DNA from: Burkholderiaceae bacterium
Lineage (GTDB): Bacteria > Pseudomonadota > Gammaproteobacteria > Burkholderiales > Burkholderiaceae
Direction of reading: 5' to 3'
Assembly (NCBI GenBank): GCA_947373615.1
Contig: CANBYN010000001.1
Coordinates: 1 to 43,276 of the forward strand
Length of the DNA: 43,276 bases
The translations under genes were made by a program, and so were the position numbers. Below, piece after piece: positions 40,165 to 43,276 of the stretch (position 1 is its first letter; every line of letters starts with the position of its first letter). The notes under the pieces were generated by a model. That model saw nothing but the letters and a program-made list of their open reading frames with translations, ran no database searches and had not been told where the DNA came from.

Positions 40165-41535
40165 TTATTTACCAATACAAAATTGACTAAAGATTTTTCC
40201 CAAAAGGTCATCGGGAAGTAGTTTTCCCGTGATTTGGCCTAGGTAATTTTGGGATAAAGTGAGCTCTTCAGCAAATAACTCAAGGGAATTGTTGCCATTT
40301 GCAGCAAATTGCTCTGATTTTTCAATATGCTCAGCTGCACGCTCTAGGCAGTCTAGATGCCTTCTGCGCGCCACAATAGCACCTTCTTGTGACCCACCCC
40401 ACCCAGCAACTTCAAGGATTTTTTGTTTGAGGGCGTCGATCCCGGCCCCCGTTTTAGCAGAAATCAAAAGCACATCTCCAGCGGCAATTTTTGAGTGGCC
40501 CCCAAGCAAGTCCGATTTATTGATAACCTCTAAAATGGGGCACTTTGTTGGAATTTGCGCCAAAATTTGGGTTTTTAGCCCTTCAGGCGTCGAATTAGAG
40601 TCTGACAAAAAAATCACTAGATCTGCCAAGCGAATGGCATCCCATGATCTTTCAATTCCTTTTGCCTCAACAACATCGCTGGTTTCCCGCAAGCCTGCCG
40701 TATCAATGATGTGCATAGGCACTCCATCAATGGTGATGCTTTCCTTGACTCGATCCCTAGTGGTGCCAGCAATGGGGGTCACGATTGCAACCTCTTCACC
40801 TGCAAGACGATTTAATAATGAGCTCTTGCCAACATTAGGTGCACCAGCTAATACCAGTTGAATGCCATCACGCAAAATTTTTCCCTGTTTAGCCCCCTCT
40901 CGTAAAGCACCGAGTTTTCTCTTAATTGCACTCAAATGTTCTTGAGCATGTGCATTTTCTAAAAACTCAATCTCTTCCTCTGGGAAATCTAATGTCGATT
41001 CAACCAAGATCCGTAGTTGCGTAATTTCTTCAATAAGTTCATTGATGTCATCCGAGAATGCGCCCTGCAAAGAGCGTGCCGCCCCACGGACCGCAGCCTC
41101 ACTTTGCGCATCAATCAAATCCGCTATAGCTTCTGCTTGAGCCAAATCAATCTTATTATTGAGATAGGCGCGAAGTGTAAATTCACCAGGCTCAGCAATT
41201 ACTAAGCCCTCGTCTTTACCCAACTCAAGGCAACGTTTCATCACCAACTCAAGGAGATGCGGACCACCGTGACACTGAAGCTCTAAAACATCTTCACCAG
41301 TAAAAGAGGCGGGCGCGACAAACTGGATAGCAATGAGCTGATCAATGGCACGACCTTCAATATCACGCAAGGTTAATAGGCTTGCTTGTCGTGGAGAAAG
41401 GGGGGTTTGAAACAGCGCATTAGTAATTGCACTTAGGTTTTGTCCGCTGATGCGGATCACGCCAACCCCTGCCTTGCCAGGAGCAGTGGCAACAGCAATG
41501 ATGGGTAACTTTCTAGTCATCATTGCTGTCTGCAT
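40165..41535 (-). CDS. mnmE: tRNA modification GTPase MnmE
   Basis: With MnmG it installs cmnm5 at U34 of several tRNAs. 456 residues: an N-terminal folate-binding domain (AVATAPGKAGVGVIRISG, later LQCHGGPHLLELVMKRCLELG, PGEFTLRAYLNNKIDLAQAEAI), a G domain inserted in the helical part (GAPNVGKSSLLNRL, IAGTTRDRV, DTAGLRE, INKSDLL), and the invariant C-terminal CIGK. Starts at 41535, 41523 and 41520 are all possible; the first is given. It lies 26 bp after yidC. Confidence 0.96.
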   Translation of the reverse strand: MQTAMMTRKLPIIAVATAPGKAGVGVIRISGQNLSAITNALFQTPLSPRQASLLTLRDIEGRAIDQLIAIQFVAPASFTGEDVLELQCHGGPHLLELVMKRCLELGKDEGLVIAEPGEFTLRAYLNNKIDLAQAEAIADLIDAQSEAAVRGAARSLQGAFSDDINELIEEITQLRILVESTLDFPEEEIEFLENAHAQEHLSAIKRKLGALREGAKQGKILRDGIQLVLAGAPNVGKSSLLNRLAGEEVAIVTPIAGTTRDRVKESITIDGVPMHIIDTAGLRETSDVVEAKGIERSWDAIRLADLVIFLSDSNSTPEGLKTQILAQIPTKCPILEVINKSDLLGGHSKIAAGDVLLISAKTGAGIDALKQKILEVAGWGGSQEGAIVARRRHLDCLERAAEHIEKSEQFAANGNNSLELFAEELTLSQNYLGQITGKLLPDDLLGKIFSQFCIGK

Positions 41536-41561
41536 TTTAGGGTTCTTATGCCACGTATAAA

Positions 41562-43235
41562 TTACTTGGTGGACTTTTTCCCAAACAATTTATTGATCTG
41601 CCACTGTTGGGCGATTGATAACAGGTTGTTGACCACCCAATAAAGCACCAAACCAGCAGGAAAGAAGAAGAACATAATCGAGAAAACGATTGGCATGTAC
41701 ATCATCACCTTGGCCTGAATTGGATCTGGTGGGGTTGGGTTTAACTTAGTTTGCACAAACATCGAGACCGCCATAATGACCGGCAAGATATAGTAAGGAT
41801 CTGGAACTGATAGGTCATGAATCCACAAAATCCATGGAGCACCGCGCATTTCCACAGAAGATAGCAATACCCAATACAAAGAAATGAATACTGGGATCTG
41901 AATAACCACTGGCAGACATCCCCCCAATGGGTTGATCTTCTCTTTGCGGTACATCTCCATCATTGCTTGGTTTAGCTTTTGTGGCTCACCCTTGAATTGC
42001 TCTTTCATAACTGCCAAGCGTGGCTGAACCTCTTTCATGCGGGCCATTGACTTGTAGCTTGCTGCCGACAGCGGAAAGAAGACTAGCTTAATCAAAATCG
42101 TTAGAAGAATAATCGACCATCCCCAATTTCCAATATACCCGTGGATTTTTTCTAACAACCAAAAAATTGGTTTAGCCAAAATAGTGAGGTAGCCGTAGTC
42201 TTTTAATAACTCAAATCCAGGCGCAATCGTCTCTAAAACTTTTTCTTCCTGAGGGCCAACAAAGAGTCTCGCCTTTTCTACAACCGTGACCCCGGGCGCC
42301 ACTATCCCAAGGGGTGTTTGCATACCAATGCGATATAAACCGTTGTCAATTTTGCCAGCATAAATGTCTCGAGCAACCTTATCACCAGGAATCCATGCGC
42401 TTGCAAAGTAATGCTGAACCATCGCAATCCAGGCGGGATCGCCTGCGGGTACCTGAGTGGGTATGGTGATCTTGTTTTTATCAATTGCCGTGAATTCCAA
42501 CTTATTAAACTTCTCTTTGTTGGTATAGGCCGCAGGGCCTGTAAAGGTGCTGGCTGAGAAAGCACCGCCAAATGGGCCGATTTTTTGCTCTTGTGTGGAG
42601 TCGCGAACAATCTCTGTATAAAGCACCAACGGGGATGCGTTTGTACTTGATTGAGAAATACGGTGACCAACATCAACAACGTAACTTCCCGGGTTAAGAA
42701 TGAATGTTTTTTCTAACTTAACGCCATTGCGCTCACTAACAAAAGTGGCAAATGGTCTGCCTGAACCGTCTTTTCCAGACTGGGCAAGTTTAAAGGTGCT
42801 GGTGTGATTGGGAAGATCGGCATTGCCCAACGAGATCAGGCCAGAGCGAGCAAAATATTTATGGTTCGGGGTGTATTGAAATAGCTCAACAGGTTTTTGT
42901 TCTGCAGTCAGCGCTTTCAATAGTTGTGCATCGATGACGTTTGCACCGCTTGCGCTTATTTCCAAGACCAATACATCGTTTTGTAAAACAAATTTTTCGG
43001 CGCTTTCTATGGTGCCGTTATTTGCTACTGGGGTTGTTGATACACCTGTTGCGCCAGATATTTGCACAGGTACATCTACTTTATTGCTTGCAACAGTCGT
43101 ATCTGTGGCAGTGGGTGTGCTTGCAGGAGTGCCGCCAAATAAAGATGGTTTGCCCTCATGAACCTGCCAATTGTTAAAGAGCATGAGACCCGACAACGAG
43201 AATACAGCCCAAAGAATTGTTTTTTTAAAGTCCAT
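41562..43235 (-). CDS. yidC: Membrane protein insertase YidC
   Basis: Inserts and folds inner-membrane proteins with or without SecYEG. 557 residues from MDFKKTILWAVFSL (ATG 43235; a second ATG lies two codons earlier). Order: an N-terminal transmembrane anchor, a large periplasmic beta domain (EIVRDSTQEQKIGPFGGA region), then five conserved membrane helices with GWSIILLTILIKLVFFPLSA, QPRLAVMKEQFKGEPQKLNQAMMEMYRKE and GGCLPVVIQIPVFISLYWVL. The basic tail KLFGKKSTK is usual. It precedes mnmE; in Proteobacteria rnpA, rpmH and the origin region normally lie just upstream, outside this window. Confidence 0.96.
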   Translation of the reverse strand: MDFKKTILWAVFSLSGLMLFNNWQVHEGKPSLFGGTPASTPTATDTTVASNKVDVPVQISGATGVSTTPVANNGTIESAEKFVLQNDVLVLEISASGANVIDAQLLKALTAEQKPVELFQYTPNHKYFARSGLISLGNADLPNHTSTFKLAQSGKDGSGRPFATFVSERNGVKLEKTFILNPGSYVVDVGHRISQSSTNASPLVLYTEIVRDSTQEQKIGPFGGAFSASTFTGPAAYTNKEKFNKLEFTAIDKNKITIPTQVPAGDPAWIAMVQHYFASAWIPGDKVARDIYAGKIDNGLYRIGMQTPLGIVAPGVTVVEKARLFVGPQEEKVLETIAPGFELLKDYGYLTILAKPIFWLLEKIHGYIGNWGWSIILLTILIKLVFFPLSAASYKSMARMKEVQPRLAVMKEQFKGEPQKLNQAMMEMYRKEKINPLGGCLPVVIQIPVFISLYWVLLSSVEMRGAPWILWIHDLSVPDPYYILPVIMAVSMFVQTKLNPTPPDPIQAKVMMYMPIVFSIMFFFFPAGLVLYWVVNNLLSIAQQWQINKLFGKKSTK

Positions 43236-43276
43236 TTGCATTCACTTAAGTGTTAATGAGATGTTTGTTTTACCGC

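Overview
The window looks like a chromosomal segment of a freshwater betaproteobacterium of the order Burkholderiales, most probably Polynucleobacter or a close relative. This is inferred from moderate-to-low GC content, protein sequences typical of Burkholderiaceae, and the gene orders def-fmt-htpX-rsmB-DUF4390-ntrYX and yidC-mnmE. The right edge (yidC-mnmE) suggests the replication origin is not far beyond 43276.

Left region (1-14850), mostly housekeeping: the 3' part of rodA; HU; a small membrane protein; an LpxO-like hydroxylase; YggU; a beta-carbonic anhydrase followed by an LpxL-type acyltransferase; a metallophosphoesterase next to a Ser/Thr kinase fused to a universal stress domain; the C4-dicarboxylate carrier DctA; an rRNA pseudouridine synthase; release factor 3, which appears to start at ATT; a DMT exporter; a MOSC protein, a GNAT acetyltransferase and a histidine phosphatase in a row; and a MipA/OmpV outer-membrane protein.

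Middle region (14850-24060), accessory: every gene lies on the minus strand, downstream of an intact tRNA-Phe at 23984-24059. Seven decayed copies of the tRNA-Phe 3' part plus its terminator lie between the genes, at about 22811, 22160, 20562, 19463, 18866, 17281 and 16550. Each copy sits directly behind a stop codon, so the block reads as an array of one-to-three-gene cassettes: VOC plus flavin reductase; peroxiredoxin; KirBac channel plus a UDG-family protein; SbtA bicarbonate permease; TPR protein; GNAT plus MarR plus tautomerase; Cu/Zn superoxide dismutase. Match to the tRNA falls with distance from it (mismatches over the first 22 bases: 1, 2, 5, 5, 6, 6 plus an indel, 6). This fits serial insertion at the tRNA, with the oldest insert furthest away. 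No integrase is present. I consider this the most interesting system in the window. Further left lie a frameshifted VOC gene, a small lipoprotein, and a tandem glycine riboswitch that faces only an unknown 63-residue ORF.

Right region (24213-43276), core again: an OsmC-YcaO fusion protein; a minus-strand operon def-fmt-htpX-rsmB-DUF4390-ntrY-ntrX that links translation and membrane quality control to an NtrYX-like two-component system whose regulator lacks the AAA+ domain; decayed dprA remains; topoisomerase III, whose basic tail is overlapped antisense by a stand-alone MnmC-type oxidoreductase; GTP-dependent PEP carboxykinase; MnmE; and YidC.

All calls come from reading the sequence and recalling protein families. 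No database search was run.
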